Shown here: in pieces, positions 63,558 through 64,000 of the stretch
Layout: every line of letters starts with the position of its first letter
Position numbering within the stretch: position 1 is the first letter of the stretch
DNA from: Psychroserpens sp.
GTDB taxonomy: Bacteria > Bacteroidota > Bacteroidia > Flavobacteriales > Flavobacteriaceae
Length of the DNA: 64,000 bases
Assembly (NCBI GenBank): GCA_017643165.1
Contig: JAEPNY010000001.1
Location: 372,001-436,000, forward strand
Direction: 5' to 3'
Translations under genes and position numbers: made by a program
The notes under the pieces: generated by a model
What the model was told of the DNA's origin: nothing
Databases searched by the model: none
What the model saw: only the letters and a program-made list of their open reading frames with translations

Positions 63558-64000
63558 ATGAAAATTGCTGTATCACTTATTTGTTTTATGTTGTCTTTTT
63601 GCGCGATTGCTCAAGAAGGCACGACCAATTATAGAACAAAAAAAGTAGCGGTTAGAGATTCCATTCAGATCGATTCTGTAAGTATCAATTCTAGTTGGTT
63701 CATTTTAAGATCGAAAGATGGTGTGCGCATTGATACCTCATTTTACAAGGTCGATTTTTCAAAAGCCATACTCACTTTAAAGCAACCAATTGCGGTAGAT
63801 TCTGTTGAAATCAGTTACCTGCGCTATCCTGATTTTTTAACGCGTAAATATTTTCAGTTAGATGATAAGGTTATTGTGCAGAGTACGAGCAACCTGCAAC
63901 GACTCTATCAGTTAAATCAATCCAATCGAGATCGCTCGTTTAAACCCTTTGACGGATTAACAACTACTGGAAGTATTTCTCGTGGTGTAACTTTAGGAAA
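63558..64000 (+). CDS. N-terminus of a putative outer-membrane protein (partial, runs off the right edge)
   Basis: An ATG at 63558 opens a frame to the window end (147 complete codons). Signal peptide (MKIAVSLICFMLSFCAIAQ, then EGTTNYR), followed by a beta-rich region (DSIQIDSVSINSSWFILR, TLKQPIAVDSVEISYLRY, then FDGLTTTGSISRGVTLG at the edge). The last motif resembles strands found at the start of large flavobacterial outer-membrane proteins, but I cannot place it in a named family. The gene is divergent from xth across a 111-base gap. Length and C-terminus unknown. Confidence 0.75.
   Translation, partial: MKIAVSLICFMLSFCAIAQEGTTNYRTKKVAVRDSIQIDSVSINSSWFILRSKDGVRIDTSFYKVDFSKAILTLKQPIAVDSVEISYLRYPDFLTRKYFQLDDKVIVQSTSNLQRLYQLNQSNRDRSFKPFDGLTTTGSISRGVTLG

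Overview
The window looks like a chromosomal segment of a member of the Flavobacteriaceae (Bacteroidota). The case rests on a mutY-ssb-gldE-gldD gliding-motility cluster, a decayed type IX secretion (T9SS) cargo tail, several TonB-dependent receptors, DUF4270 and SGNH lipoproteins, an AT-rich composition, TAnnTTTG-type -7 promoter boxes, and start codons that mostly lack Shine-Dalgarno sequences. Nearly all of it is ordinary, tightly packed core genome. I saw no rRNA, tRNA, CRISPR array, integrase or intact insertion sequence.

Layout. 1-2.0 kb: the N-terminal two thirds of a kilobase of codons of a large secreted protein with tandem repeats and a lamin-tail domain, running off the left edge. 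2.1-7.8 kb: recX, then a minus-strand block (cupin-like oxygenase, DUF3784, alpha/beta hydrolase, BtuB-like receptor, DUF2007 and a small membrane protein). 7.8-9.1 kb: an operon with DUF2975 membrane protein, YozG-like repressor and GNAT, preceded by two copies of a palindromic operator. 9.15-14.3 kb: a mutagenesis module of Y-family polymerase and short DnaE, divergent from a LexA-like S24 repressor, with a palindrome in the shared promoter. 14.4-16.4 kb: small membrane protein and atpD-atpC. 16.6-21.1 kb: receptor plus SGNH lipoprotein. 21.3-25.6 kb: a glycogen-synthase-like single domain, DUF4270 and glmS. 25.7-27.9 kb: panC, panD and a YbhN-like membrane protein. 27.9-30.3 kb: two tandem esterase-fold proteins, both lacking the nucleophilic serine. 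30.5-33.2 kb: radA, a Crp-family regulator and a decayed T9SS cargo gene. 33.3-37.9 kb: ileS (with an altered GVHH signature), a zinc-less DksA homologue and lspA. 37.9-40.3 kb: rimK, an M14 deacylase and 5-formyl-THF cyclo-ligase. 40.4-44.4 kb: uvrC and a PlpD-like patatin/barrel protein. 44.7-51.9 kb: hmgA-hpd for tyrosine breakdown, then DUF3108, tryptophan dioxygenase, M23 peptidase and pgi. 52.0-54.6 kb: a third receptor. 54.7-58.2 kb: mutY-ssb-gldE-gldD. 58.3-60.5 kb: HU, a 29-residue very basic ribosomal-type protein and RNase E/G. 60.6-64 kb: aldo/keto reductase, OmpA-family lipoprotein, exonuclease III and the start of an outer-membrane-type protein cut by the right edge.

How they work together. 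Envelope functions (receptors, lipoproteins, gliding proteins, signal peptidase II, PlpD-like protein) and genome maintenance (recX, radA, uvrC, mutY, ssb, xth, dinB/dnaE) dominate, with amino-acid and vitamin metabolism between them. No convincing wholly new multi-gene system was found. The most unusual points are the GVHH IleRS signature, the paired nucleophile-less esterases, the single-domain glycogen-synthase relative in an operon with DUF4270 and glmS, the dual operators upstream of the DUF2975 operon, and the remains of a T9SS cargo gene between two matching terminators.
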